DNA of 38,613 nucleotides from an uncultured Rikenellaceae bacterium (lineage in GTDB: Bacteria; Bacteroidota; Bacteroidia; Bacteroidales; Rikenellaceae), in NCBI GenBank assembly GCA_947054185.1, contig CAMRVW010000002.1, positions 1 to 38,613 on the forward strand. The letters run 5' to 3'. Made by a program: the position numbers and the translations under genes. The notes under the pieces are model-generated. The model searched no databases and was not told the origin of the DNA. It saw only the letters and a program-made list of their open reading frames with translations. This document shows positions 1 through 7,901 of the stretch, one piece after another (within the stretch, counting starts at the first letter, position 1; each line of letters begins with the position of its first letter).

Positions 1-75
1 GCAGGATTCGAACCTACGAAGACATAAGTCAGCAGATTTACAGTCTGCCCCAGTTGGCCACTTTGGTACCTCCCC
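1..75 (-). tRNA. tRNA-Tyr (GTA), 3' end cut by window edge
   Basis: Read on the minus strand, the 5' acceptor strand GGGGAGG, a D-arm, an anticodon loop CTGTAAA with anticodon GTA, a long variable region and a T-arm with GTTCGAATCC are all visible. The 3' acceptor strand lies outside the window, so the gene is partial only because of the edge. It follows tRNA-Thr by 17 bases and is probably co-transcribed with it. Confidence 0.93.
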
Positions 76-92
76 AAAAATATTTTCTTGAG

Positions 93-166
93 AGCCGATG
101 GAGGGATTCGAACCCACGGCCTGCTGATTACAAATCAGCTGCTCTGGCCAACTGAGCTACATCGGC
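93..166 (-). tRNA. tRNA-Thr (TGT)
   Basis: On the minus strand the acceptor strands GCCGATG and CATCGGC pair perfectly. The anticodon stem CTGAT/ATCAG closes a loop with TGT, and the T-arm carries GGTTCGAATCC. The 74 bases end at discriminator T with no encoded CCA. It is the first gene after the promoter at 195-226, with tRNA-Tyr downstream. Confidence 0.96.
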
Positions 167-194
167 ATGGCTCTCTCAACGTTTTTTGGTCGTG

Positions 195-226
195 CAAATA
201 TAGAGACTATTTCAATACCATCCAAA
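195..226 (-). promoter_or_regulatory. Bacteroidota-type promoter of the tRNA-Thr/tRNA-Tyr unit
   Basis: On the minus strand a TTTG (226-223), a 20-bp spacer and TATATTTG (202-195) match the Bacteroidota consensus TTTG-N19-21-TAnnTTTG. The expected start of transcription lies about 20 bases before tRNA-Thr. Confidence 0.8.
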
Positions 227-314
227 TATTTCGAATACTTTTTTATACATTTTTATTGGCACCCTGTTTAAACATACATCAAACACATCTGACATACAAT
301 CCTTTATGTCGCAC

Positions 315-332
315 AAAAACATCTCGAAATGT
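315..332 (-). terminator. Possible weak terminator after aroC
   Basis: On the minus strand ACATT-TCGA-GATGT forms a 5-bp stem with a tetraloop, followed by five T. It lies about 30 bases past the aroC stop. The stem is short, so the call is tentative. Confidence 0.35.
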
Positions 333-360
333 CTTCTGCTTTCAATCGACAAAATGTCGC

Positions 361-1374
361 TTATGGTTTTGACGAGAATAGTTTGGCGCTCTCGGCAATC
401 AGCATGAGGTCGGCCAACACCACTGCCGCCGCAGCCTCGGCAATGACAGGTACGCGCAAAGCGATGCAGGCATCGTGGCGTCCCTTTACTCTCAGAGGAG
501 TGACGGTGTCGGCAGAGAAATCGTATGTCATCTGAGGCACCGATATGCTCGAGGTGGGTTTGACGGCGAGGCGGAACACTATGTTGTTACCGTTGGTTAT
601 GCCGCCGTTGACACCGCCCGCATGGTTGGTGGCGGTATGGCCTGCGGCATCGGTGATGGGGTCGTTGTGCTGTGAGCCGGTACGTGCGGCAGAGGCAAAC
701 CCCTCGCCGAACTCCACCCCCCGCACTCCGGGTATGGAAAACAGAAGGTGCGACACGCGGCTCTCGACAGAGTCGAAAAAGGGCTCACCCCACCCCACAG
801 GCACACCCGAAGCGGTACACTCGACGATACCGCCTATGGAGTCGCCATGAGCCAAGGTATCTTCTATAATATCGGCAAAGCGGCTTTTGTCGTCACAACC
901 GCCCACTGCCGTAACCTCGGCGGATATCGCAACGCCGTAACGCGACAGCATCTTCTTGGCAATGCTGCCGGCAACCACCAACCCGAGGGTTATGCGTCCG
1001 GAGAAGTGGCCGCCACCGCGATAGTCGTTGAAGCCGTCGTATTTGACACGGGCGACAAAGTCGGAGTGGCCCGGACGCGGATGGGTGACAAGACTGGAAT
1101 AATCGCCGCTGAGGGTGTTTTGATTATCGAAGAGCACCATCAAAGGCGCCCCCGTGGTGTGTCCGTCAAACACGCCGCTGACGATGCGCGGAGTGTCGGA
1201 CTCTTTGCGAGGAGTGGTGCCTCGTGCCCCGGGCTTGCGGCGGGCGAGGTCGGCAAGGAGATCGCCCTCGCAAAGAGGAAGACCGGCAGGTATGCCGTCG
1301 ACAGTGACGCCGACACCGTTGCCGTGCGACTCCCCGAAGAGGGATATACGGAAAAGGGTACCTGTCGAATTCAT
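361..1374 (-). CDS. aroC: Chorismate synthase
   Basis: The last common step of aromatic synthesis: 5-enolpyruvylshikimate 3-phosphate to chorismate, using reduced FMN in the cytoplasm. Seen in the protein: an N-terminal FGESHG motif, the central GGGHFSGR segment and the C-terminal GRHDACIALRVPVIAEA signature. The 337 residues are close to the family size. I chose ATG at 1374 because the product then begins MNSTGTLFRISLFGESHG; a GTG at 1380 overlaps the stop of the upstream ATPase gene and would add two residues. The close spacing puts aroC at the end of the mlaE-mlaF operon, with no obvious functional link. Two other shikimate genes, aroA and aroK, lie elsewhere in the window. Confidence 0.96.
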   Translation of the reverse strand: MNSTGTLFRISLFGESHGNGVGVTVDGIPAGLPLCEGDLLADLARRKPGARGTTPRKESDTPRIVSGVFDGHTTGAPLMVLFDNQNTLSGDYSSLVTHPRPGHSDFVARVKYDGFNDYRGGGHFSGRITLGLVVAGSIAKKMLSRYGVAISAEVTAVGGCDDKSRFADIIEDTLAHGDSIGGIVECTASGVPVGWGEPFFDSVESRVSHLLFSIPGVRGVEFGEGFASAARTGSQHNDPITDAAGHTATNHAGGVNGGITNGNNIVFRLAVKPTSSISVPQMTYDFSADTVTPLRVKGRHDACIALRVPVIAEAAAAVVLADLMLIAESAKLFSSKP

Positions 1375-1376
1375 CG

Positions 1377-2129
1377 TCACATGTTTTTACGTGCCCTCTT
1401 GGCCATGGCCGAGGCGAACACGAAGTTGTTGAGCTCTTCGTTGTCGCTCATCAATATGTCGTCTTTAGTGCCGTGCCACCACATCTTGCCTTGGTATATG
1501 AACACGATGGTATCGCCGATCTCCATCACCGAGTTCATGTCGTGGGTATTGATGATGGTGGTGATGTCATACTCTTCGGTGATCTCTTTTATGAGGTTGT
1601 CGATGACAATGGAGGTGAGAGGATCCAACCCCGAGTTAGGCTCGTCGCAGAAGAGGTAACGCGGCTTCATCACAATGGCCCTGGCGATAGAGACGCGCTT
1701 GACCATACCGCCGCTTATCTCTGAAGGATAGAGCTTGTGCGCATTTTCAAGCCGTACGCGTTTGAGGGTCTCGTTGACCATGTCGAGCTTCTCCTCTTCC
1801 GAAAGATCGGTGAAGACGTCGAGCGGGAACTTGACATTCTCCTCGACGGTGAACGAGTCGAAGAGCGCACCGCCCTGAAAGATCATGCCCACCTGCTTTC
1901 TGATCTCTTTCTTATGGTTGAAGTCGAGCGTGTTGTAACACACGTCGTCGTAATATATATTGCCGCCGTCTATATGGTGCAACCCCACCAACGACTTGAG
2001 AAGCACCGTTTTGCCCGATCCGCTCTGACCTATTATAAGGTTGGTTTTGCCCGTCTCGAAAACGGCGGAGACATCGTCGAGCACCGCGCGCCCGTCGAAC
2101 TGTTTTGTCACATGGTCGGCTTTTATCAT
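1377..2129 (-). CDS. mlaF: MlaF-type ABC transporter ATPase
   Basis: The cytoplasmic ATPase of a Mla-type phospholipid transporter, which moves lipids between inner and outer membrane. Walker A GQSGSGKT is at residues 34-41. A Q-loop (GMIFQGGALFD), an ABC signature region (SGGMVKR), Walker B (YLFCDEP) and an H-loop (INTHD) follow. The FQGGALFDS and SEISGGMVKRV segments are typical of MlaF rather than of other ABC importers. Its 250 residues fit the family. The permease gene lies 11 bases upstream. The substrate-binding MlaD partner is not in the window; aroC follows instead. Assignment to the Mla family is firm, but the direction and substrate of transport are not shown by the sequence. Confidence 0.9.
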   Translation of the reverse strand: MIKADHVTKQFDGRAVLDDVSAVFETGKTNLIIGQSGSGKTVLLKSLVGLHHIDGGNIYYDDVCYNTLDFNHKKEIRKQVGMIFQGGALFDSFTVEENVKFPLDVFTDLSEEEKLDMVNETLKRVRLENAHKLYPSEISGGMVKRVSIARAIVMKPRYLFCDEPNSGLDPLTSIVIDNLIKEITEEYDITTIINTHDMNSVMEIGDTIVFIYQGKMWWHGTKDDILMSDNEELNNFVFASAMAKRARKNM

Positions 2130-2140
2130 GGCCCGTTTGT

Positions 2141-2893
2141 TTAGTAATTGAAAAAGAGCTTGGTTAGTATCACATTGAAAACCAACACCACTATGGTGCT
2201 CGACACCACCGCCTGTGTGCTCGACCGCCCCACCTCGAGCGAGTTGCCCTTGGCATAATAGCCGTAATATGACGAGACGGACGTTATGATGAACGCAAAC
2301 ACAATCATCTTGGTGAAACCGTAAAAGACCAGATAGGGGCGGAAATCGCTGGTAAGGCCGGTCATGAAGTCGTCGGGTGTCATCATATCGACGGTAAATA
2401 CGATAAAATAGCCGCCCAACACACCCATTATCATGCTCATAAGCGTGAGCATGGGAAAAAAGACAATGGATGCTATTATCTTGGGCAGTATCAAGTGGTT
2501 GGCCGAGTTGACACCCATTATCTCGAGGGCGTCTATCTGCTCGGTTATGCGCATGGAGCCTATCTCGGAGGCTATATTGGAACCCACCTTGCCGGCAAGT
2601 ATCAGCGCCACAATGGTGGAGCTGAACTCGAGAATGAGCGACTCGCGTGTGGCATAACCTATAAGATACTTTGGCAAAAAGGGCGATTCGAGGTTAATGG
2701 CCATCTGGAGTGCCACAACGGCCCCCATAAACACCGATATTATGGCCACTATGCCTATTGAGTTGAGCCCCAACTTCTCCATCTCGTCCATCAGCTGACG
2801 GGTAAACACCCGTCTTTTGACAGGACGTCTGAACACCTTTTGCATCAGCAACATATAGTTGCCGATCTCTCCGAGTATCTTGGTCACGAACAT
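2141..2893 (-). CDS. mlaE: MlaE-type ABC transporter permease
   Basis: The inner-membrane permease partner of the following ATPase in a Mla-type lipid transporter. The 250-residue protein has several long hydrophobic segments (roughly 45-70, 90-110, 140-175, 190-215 and 225-248) and the conserved cytoplasmic stretch GKVGSNIASEIGSMRITEQ, then DALEIMGVN, the family hallmark. It starts with ATG at 2893 and is the first gene of the minus-strand unit mlaE-mlaF-aroC. A TATCTTTG box about 170 bases upstream (3069-3062) may be its promoter. Confidence 0.9.
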   Translation of the reverse strand: MFVTKILGEIGNYMLLMQKVFRRPVKRRVFTRQLMDEMEKLGLNSIGIVAIISVFMGAVVALQMAINLESPFLPKYLIGYATRESLILEFSSTIVALILAGKVGSNIASEIGSMRITEQIDALEIMGVNSANHLILPKIIASIVFFPMLTLMSMIMGVLGGYFIVFTVDMMTPDDFMTGLTSDFRPYLVFYGFTKMIVFAFIITSVSSYYGYYAKGNSLEVGRSSTQAVVSSTIVVLVFNVILTKLFFNY

Positions 2894-3061
2894 CTCATTT
2901 TCAATTTTACATTACTATCAGGCAACTGCCGCAAGGCGCCACGAGAACTTGCATTTCATCAAGGGCTCAACATCGGACTTCAGGGCAGCGTTGGTTTCGC
3001 CTCTTTCCCTCGGCTTTTCCGCATCGCCGCACAAGCATCCGCGGTCATAAGTTGACCGAGA

Positions 3062-3069
3062 CAAAGATA
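3062..3069 (-). promoter_or_regulatory. Possible promoter -7 box for mlaE-mlaF-aroC
   Basis: TATCTTTG on the minus strand matches TAnnTTTG. No good TTTG is seen 20 bp upstream, and the leader would be about 160 bases. Confidence 0.45.
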
Positions 3070-3222
3070 AGACTTTTTCCGATAGGGTGTATAAAAGCCT
3101 CGCCATTTTCATTATCGTATATGGGCGGGCAACAGATGCCTCTCTCCGTCGCACACAAGGTTCCGCCCTCTCAATCTGACGACAAACAGTCCGGACACAG
3201 CCTTATTCTCAATATAAAATAT

Positions 3223-3230
3223 TACATTTG
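3223..3230 (+). promoter_or_regulatory. Promoter -7 box for the GH29 gene
   Basis: TACATTTG matches TAnnTTTG and ends 23 bases before the GH29 start codon, in an AT-rich stretch. No exact TTTG -33 box is present. Confidence 0.6.
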
Positions 3231-3253
3231 CATAAAATTACAGACACTCATTT

Positions 3254-5320
3254 ATGCTTAGACATCTTATCCTATTGTGGACAGGAGCACTATCGCTCAT
3301 CTCCTGCCACCATCCGGCTCCGCCTGCCCCCGTGCACCCCATCCCCACACACAACCAAATAGAGTGGCAGAAGATGGAAAATTACGCATTCGTCCACTTC
3401 GGCCTCAACACGTTTAACGATCTCGAATGGGGCTATGGCAACACCCCCGCCTCCACATTCAACCCCACCGACCTCGACTGCGACCAGTGGGCTCGTACCA
3501 TCAAGGCCGCGGGGCTTAAGGGGGTCATGCTCACTGCCAAACACCATGACGGTTTCTGCCTGTGGCCCTCGCAATACACCGAATACAGCGTTAAGAACTC
3601 GCCATGGAAAGGCGGCAAGGGCGATATGGTCAAAGAGCTCTCTGAGGCCTGTCGCCGCCACGGGCTCAAGTTCGGCATCTATCTGTCGCCCTGGGACCGC
3701 AACCACGCCGAATATGGCCGTCCCGAATATGTCACCTATTTCCACAATCAGATGGAAGAGCTCCTGACCGGTTACGGCGACCTCTTCGAATATTGGTTTG
3801 ACGGAGCAAACGGCGGCGACGGCTGGTATGGCGGCGCCAACGAGAAACGCAGCATCGATGCAAGCACATATTACCAATATGAAAAGGCCCGCAAAACCAT
3901 CAACCGCTTGCAGCCCGAGGCCGTGATATTCGGCGGCACCTGCGCCGACATACGCTGGATAGGCAACGAACAGGGATGGGCTGCCGAGACAAACTGGGCC
4001 ATGTTTGACGACAACAAGGGCGGCGAGCCCACCGAGGGCATGCAGGATGGGCAGACGTGGCAACCGGGCGAGTGCGACGTATCGATACGCCCGGGCTGGT
4101 TCTATCACCCCCGCGAAGACCATCAGTTACGCAGCCTCTCGCACCTTGTCGACCTCTATTACCGCAGTGTCGGCCACAACTCCAACCTCCTGCTCAACTT
4201 CCCTGTTGCGCTCAACGGCAAGATACACCCGGCCGACTCCGCCCGTGCCGTCGAGTGGCGCCGCACGATAGATGCCGAGTTGGCCACCAATCTCCTGCAT
4301 AAGGCCGAGGCCTGCGCCGACAACCACCGCGGAGGCTCGCGGCGATATGCCCCCGACAAAGCCGTCGACGGAGACTGGGATACCTATTGGGCCACCGACG
4401 ACTCCGTACACCACGGCTGCATCACCCTGACGCTGCCGCAAAAACAGCCCCTCAACAGATTGCTGATACAAGAATACATACCTTTAGGCCAACGCGTCAT
4501 CTCATTCTCTGTCGAGTATCACGCCGACGGCAAATGGCTCCCCGTCGAGATCCCCGAGAAGACCACCACCGTCGGTTACAAACGCATCCTCAGGTTTCCT
4601 TCCATTGAGGCCGACCAAATACGCATCTGTTTCGACAAGTCGCGAGGCCCCTTGTGCATCAACAACATAGAGGCCTTTTACGCCCCCGTATTGTTAGAAG
4701 AGCCCTCCATCACCCGCGATGGCGCAGACAAAGTCATCATCACCTCGGGCGACAATGAGTCGGCGATCCATTACACAACCGACGGTACCACCCCCACCGC
4801 ATCTTCACCGCGTTACGACCCCTCGCATCCTTTCGTCATGCCGGGCAAGGGTCAGGTCAAGGCTGTCAACATAGACCCGGCGACCGGCCGCCAAAGCGCC
4901 GTTGCCGTCAAACAGTTCGATATCCCGGCGTCACGCTTCACCCTCAAGGGCGGCGACAGAGAGCAGGTTTCCAGGTCTAAAGCCATGTTCGACGGCAACG
5001 GATACACCGCCTATTACCTGCCCGCAGGAGCCAAGCAAGAGGTTGCGATAGACCTTGGAGGCACATACCGCCTCAAAGGCTTCACATACACTCCGGACCA
5101 AAACCGATGGGCTTCGGGTGTCATCACCCGCTTCGAACTATATGTCGACAACCGCCCCGTGGCCTCGGGCGAGTTCTCGAACATCAAAAACAACCCTGTC
5201 GAACAGACAGTAACCTTCAGTCCGGTCAAAGGCCGCACTGTCAGGTTAGTGGCCACTGACCTGACAGAGGGCCGCCGCGCCGGCATAGGAGAATTCTCAG
5301 TCATAACCGCCGACGATTAA
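3254..5320 (+). CDS. GH29 alpha-L-fucosidase lipoprotein with accessory sugar-binding domains
   Basis: Predicted to release L-fucose from host or dietary glycans at the cell surface or in the periplasm. A signal peptide ends in a lipobox (LISC, Cys18). The GH29 barrel spans about residues 35-345, with AKHHDGFCLWPS near 95-107 and EYWFDGANGG with the expected nucleophile Asp183. A first F5/8 type C (CBM32-like) domain follows at about 350-477, a chitobiase C-terminal-like module at about 483-550 (HYTTDGTTPT), and a second F5/8-like domain at about 557-685. The gene stands alone: no SusC/SusD pair or regulator is next to it. Its isoleucine codons are 15 ATA, 20 ATC and 1 ATT, unlike the ATA-dominated thi genes, which may mean later acquisition. 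Linkage specificity cannot be read from the sequence. Confidence 0.9.
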   Translation: MLRHLILLWTGALSLISCHHPAPPAPVHPIPTHNQIEWQKMENYAFVHFGLNTFNDLEWGYGNTPASTFNPTDLDCDQWARTIKAAGLKGVMLTAKHHDGFCLWPSQYTEYSVKNSPWKGGKGDMVKELSEACRRHGLKFGIYLSPWDRNHAEYGRPEYVTYFHNQMEELLTGYGDLFEYWFDGANGGDGWYGGANEKRSIDASTYYQYEKARKTINRLQPEAVIFGGTCADIRWIGNEQGWAAETNWAMFDDNKGGEPTEGMQDGQTWQPGECDVSIRPGWFYHPREDHQLRSLSHLVDLYYRSVGHNSNLLLNFPVALNGKIHPADSARAVEWRRTIDAELATNLLHKAEACADNHRGGSRRYAPDKAVDGDWDTYWATDDSVHHGCITLTLPQKQPLNRLLIQEYIPLGQRVISFSVEYHADGKWLPVEIPEKTTTVGYKRILRFPSIEADQIRICFDKSRGPLCINNIEAFYAPVLLEEPSITRDGADKVIITSGDNESAIHYTTDGTTPTASSPRYDPSHPFVMPGKGQVKAVNIDPATGRQSAVAVKQFDIPASRFTLKGGDREQVSRSKAMFDGNGYTAYYLPAGAKQEVAIDLGGTYRLKGFTYTPDQNRWASGVITRFELYVDNRPVASGEFSNIKNNPVEQTVTFSPVKGRTVRLVATDLTEGRRAGIGEFSVITADD

Positions 5321-5335
5321 TTTGCACTGTCTCCG

Positions 5336-5368
5336 AAAAAAGCGACGGATCACCTCCGCCGCTTTTTT
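5336..5368 (+). terminator. Rho-independent terminator after GH29
   Basis: GCGACGGA pairs with TCCGCCGC (one mismatch) around a 5-base loop. The stem is flanked by an A run on the left and six T on the right. It begins 15 bases after the GH29 stop. Confidence 0.85.
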
Positions 5369-5462
5369 GTTTGTCCACAGCCAAAAGCGCATGGCGACAA
5401 GTGGAGTGATCTGCTGCCGCTTGTGGCGGCCGGGATGATTTCCGAGTCTCGATTTTTTTTCA

Positions 5463-5470
5463 TAACTTTG
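5463..5470 (+). promoter_or_regulatory. Promoter -7 box for aroA
   Basis: TAACTTTG matches TAnnTTTG. Transcription would start about 15 bases before ATG 5492, which excludes the in-frame upstream starts and supports the shorter protein. Confidence 0.65.
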
Positions 5471-5491
5471 TTTGGACTAAAACGCACTCGA

Positions 5492-6745
5492 ATGCATAAG
5501 ACGATACACCCCTCATCGATATCGGGCACCACGGCGGCCCCGTCGTCGAAAAGTTACGCCCAACGGGCCATTGCGGTGGCCACGCTTGCCGACGGCGAGT
5601 CGATACTGCGCAACATAGGACGGTGCGACGACATCGATGCCGCCCTGTCGGTGGCAGAGGCATTGGGGGCGACAGTCTCTCGCACGGGTGGCGACGTCTC
5701 TATCATAGGGCACTCCACCCTGACACCGACGTCAGAGACGCTGTCGGTGGGTGAGTCGGGGCTGGCGGCGCGTCTTTTCACACCAATAGCCGCCATGCTT
5801 CAGAAAAAGGTGACCATAACGGGTCACGGGTCGTTGATGTCACGTCCCGTGTCGATGATGGAAGAGCCGTTGCGCCGGTTAGGCGTGGAGGTGACCACAT
5901 CGGAAGGGAAGTTGCCCGTAACCGTTCGCGGACCGCTAAAAGGGGGGCATGCAGAGGTGGACGGCAGCGTCAGCTCGCAATTCCTGACAGGCCTGCTCAC
6001 CGCATTGCCTCTTGCCGGGGGCGATTCGGTGATAACGGCGGAAAACCTGGTGTCGCGTCCTTACATAGACATGACGTGCGATGTGTTGCGGTCGTTCGGA
6101 GTACATGTCGACAACGACAGTTACCGCACATTCACCATAAAGGGAGGGCAGCGTTACAAGCATCAGTGTTACAACATAGAGGGCGACTGGAGCGGGGCCT
6201 CGTGCCTTCTGGTGGCGGGTGCACTCGCCGGCGACGTGACAGTGACCAATCTGTGCGGACGGTCGTTGCAGGCCGACAAGGCCATACTCGAGGCGTTAGA
6301 CTATGCCGGCGCCGATATTTCTATAGAGTGGGGCCATGTGAGGGTCAGGCACTCGATGCTCAACTCTTTCTCGTTCGACGCCACCAACTGCCCCGACCTC
6401 TTTCCTGCCCTGGTGGCCCTGGCGGCCGGATGCAGAGGCGAGAGCACACTGTTGGGCACAAGCCGCCTGACACACAAAGAGAGCGACCGCGCCAAGGTGT
6501 TGATAGACCTTTACTCCGCCATGGGCATAGAGATAAACGCCGAATATGACGACGCCCTGATAGTGCGCGGAGGAGAGATAAAAGGAGGCATGACCCTGTC
6601 GAGCCACGGTGACCACAGAATGGCCATGTCGGTGGCCGTGAGCGCATTGCGTGCAGACAAGCCCATAACAATAGAGGGGGCGGAGGCTGTGGGCAAGTCT
6701 TATGCCGGCTTTTTCGACGATCTGAAAAGACTGACGGGAAAGTAA
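5492..6745 (+). CDS. aroA: 3-phosphoshikimate 1-carboxyvinyltransferase (EPSP synthase)
   Basis: Joins phosphoenolpyruvate to shikimate 3-phosphate, the sixth step of the shikimate pathway, in the cytoplasm. Visible motifs: SSKSYAQRA with Lys20, GESGLAARLF near 88-96 (the usual glycine-rich loop in a diverged form common in Bacteroidota), DGSVSSQFLTGL near 158-168, NCPDLFPAL with a catalytic Asp, SHGDHRMAMS, and a C-terminal GKSYAGFFDD. The 417 residues are near the family size. The start is set by conservation from MHKTIHPS and by the promoter box just upstream. It is a single-gene unit between the GH29 terminator and tRNA-Pro. Glyphosate behaviour should not be inferred from these motifs alone. 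Confidence 0.95.
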   Translation: MHKTIHPSSISGTTAAPSSKSYAQRAIAVATLADGESILRNIGRCDDIDAALSVAEALGATVSRTGGDVSIIGHSTLTPTSETLSVGESGLAARLFTPIAAMLQKKVTITGHGSLMSRPVSMMEEPLRRLGVEVTTSEGKLPVTVRGPLKGGHAEVDGSVSSQFLTGLLTALPLAGGDSVITAENLVSRPYIDMTCDVLRSFGVHVDNDSYRTFTIKGGQRYKHQCYNIEGDWSGASCLLVAGALAGDVTVTNLCGRSLQADKAILEALDYAGADISIEWGHVRVRHSMLNSFSFDATNCPDLFPALVALAAGCRGESTLLGTSRLTHKESDRAKVLIDLYSAMGIEINAEYDDALIVRGGEIKGGMTLSSHGDHRMAMSVAVSALRADKPITIEGAEAVGKSYAGFFDDLKRLTGK

Positions 6746-6827
6746 AAAAAGCATCGAATGCAACTTCCTGACACAAAGACATTTTTGGCTGCACAGATAT
6801 AATTTAGGGTAAAAAACAAACAAAATA

Positions 6828-6859
6828 TTTGCACAATATAAACAAACGACCTATATTTG
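6828..6859 (+). promoter_or_regulatory. Bacteroidota-type promoter of tRNA-Pro
   Basis: TTTG (6828-6831), a 20-bp spacer and TATATTTG (6852-6859) match the consensus exactly. The tRNA begins 15 bases past the -7 box. Confidence 0.85.
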
Positions 6860-6874
6860 CACCCGTAAAACACT

Positions 6875-6949
6875 CGGGGTGTAGCTCAGCCCGGTTAGAG
6901 TACACGTCTGGGGGGCGTGTGGCCGCTGGTTCGAATCCAGTCACCCCGA
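6875..6949 (+). tRNA. tRNA-Pro (GGG)
   Basis: Acceptor strands CGGGGTG and CACCCCG pair. The anticodon stem CACGT/GCGTG (one T-G pair) closes the loop CTGGGGG with anticodon GGG. The T-arm has GGTTCGAATCC. The gene is 75 bases with discriminator A and no encoded CCA, and it has its own promoter and terminator. Confidence 0.95.
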
Positions 6950-6958
6950 CTGGTTGTT

Positions 6959-6993
6959 GCAAAGGAGTCAAGATTAATCTTGGCTCCTTTTGC
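6959..6993 (+). terminator. Terminator after tRNA-Pro
   Basis: GCAAAGGAG-T-CAAGAT pairs with ATCTTG-G-CTCCTTTTGC around a two-base loop, with one T-G pair and one extra T. It lies 9 bases after the tRNA and ends in a T-rich arm. Confidence 0.85.
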
Positions 6994-7301
6994 ATTGTAT
7001 ATGTGTCGATTACATTTCATACAATTTATTACGATGTAAACAGGCGCCAATTTATTACAAGCCGCAGAGCTGCCTCCCATTACTCCTATAATTCCGAAAT
7101 CATTACGCTTTCCACCTTAACCTTACACGGTGCGCGGGGCGTCGTTCTTTTTTCGTTTAAATACCCTCTGGTGCGCACGAAAGAGGTTTGAACCGATGCT
7201 TCGGCACGCAAAACGGGCCTTATGCCGAACCGTGCCCATATTGCATTGCCGGCATGGCGTCGTGCGGACATACTTAAGGCAGGCTTGTTGCCGAAAATGA
7301 T
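6994..7301. other. Intergenic stretch without a recognised gene
   Basis: About 300 bases between the tRNA-Pro terminator and the rnhA promoter box. It contains short open frames only, none with recognisable content, and I saw no repeat or RNA fold worth calling. Confidence 0.5.
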
Positions 7302-7309
7302 TATCTTTG
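7302..7309 (+). promoter_or_regulatory. Promoter -7 box abutting the rnhA start
   Basis: TATCTTTG ends only four bases before ATG 7314. If used, transcription would begin at or within a few bases of the start codon, giving a leaderless or nearly leaderless message. Confidence 0.6.
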
Positions 7310-7313
7310 CGGC

Positions 7314-7775
7314 ATGAAAACGAAAATAACCGTATATACAGACGGATCGTCGCGGGGTAATCCCGGCCCCGGCGGCTATGGGGTGGTATTGCAGTCGGGG
7401 CCGTACTATAAGGAGCTGTCGGCGGGCTATCGTCTCACCACCAACAACCGTATGGAGCTGCTGGCCGTGATTGTCGCCCTTGAGGCCATAAAGGCAGAAC
7501 AGGCCGAGGTGACCGTATATTCCGACTCCAAATATGTGGTGGACTCGATAACTCTCGGATGGGTGTTCGGGTGGGTCAAAAACAGATTCAAAGACAAGAA
7601 AAACAAAGACCTGTGGATGCGTTACCTGCCTCTGCATCAGAAGTTCAAACCGCAATATGTGTGGGTAAAGGGACACGCATCGATACCGCTCAACGAAAGA
7701 TGCGACCGTTTGGCAACCGCCGCCGCCGACTCACCCGACCTGCCCGCCGACGAGGGATATGAGCGGGAGATGTGA
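7314..7775 (+). CDS. rnhA: Ribonuclease HI
   Basis: Cleaves the RNA strand of RNA-DNA hybrids, in primer removal and R-loop clearance. The four metal-binding acids of the family are all present: Asp10 in VYTDGSSRGNPGPGGYG, Glu48 in NNRMELLAV, Asp71 in YSDSKYVV and Asp131 in NERCDRLA. The loop His121 (KGHAS) is there too. At 153 residues it matches the common bacterial enzyme. It has its own promoter box directly before ATG and is followed by the Ig-like lipoprotein gene, which has a separate promoter. Confidence 0.96.
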   Translation: MKTKITVYTDGSSRGNPGPGGYGVVLQSGPYYKELSAGYRLTTNNRMELLAVIVALEAIKAEQAEVTVYSDSKYVVDSITLGWVFGWVKNRFKDKKNKDLWMRYLPLHQKFKPQYVWVKGHASIPLNERCDRLATAAADSPDLPADEGYEREM

Positions 7776-7849
7776 CAGGCGTCAGCGGCAAGCATACAAA
7801 CATGACAGCCAGCGTATTAGACCTGTATATGTTTTGTGTGGCATTACAT

Positions 7850-7883
7850 TTTGTTAGGTTATGCCGAAAAATAATTATCTTTG
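7850..7883 (+). promoter_or_regulatory. Promoter of the Ig-like lipoprotein gene
   Basis: TTTG (7850-7853), a 22-bp spacer and TATCTTTG (7876-7883). The spacer is slightly longer than the 19-21 consensus. The box lies 18 bases before ATG 7902. Confidence 0.65.
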
Positions 7884-7901
7884 CTTGTCATAATATCAAA
7901 A

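Larger units (their letters stand above)
2894..3253. other. Divergent intergenic region, mlaE / GH29
   Basis: These 360 bases separate two divergent units. They hold a minus-strand TATCTTTG at 3069-3062 and a plus-strand TACATTTG at 3223-3230. I saw no convincing small gene, RNA or repeat between them. Confidence 0.6.
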
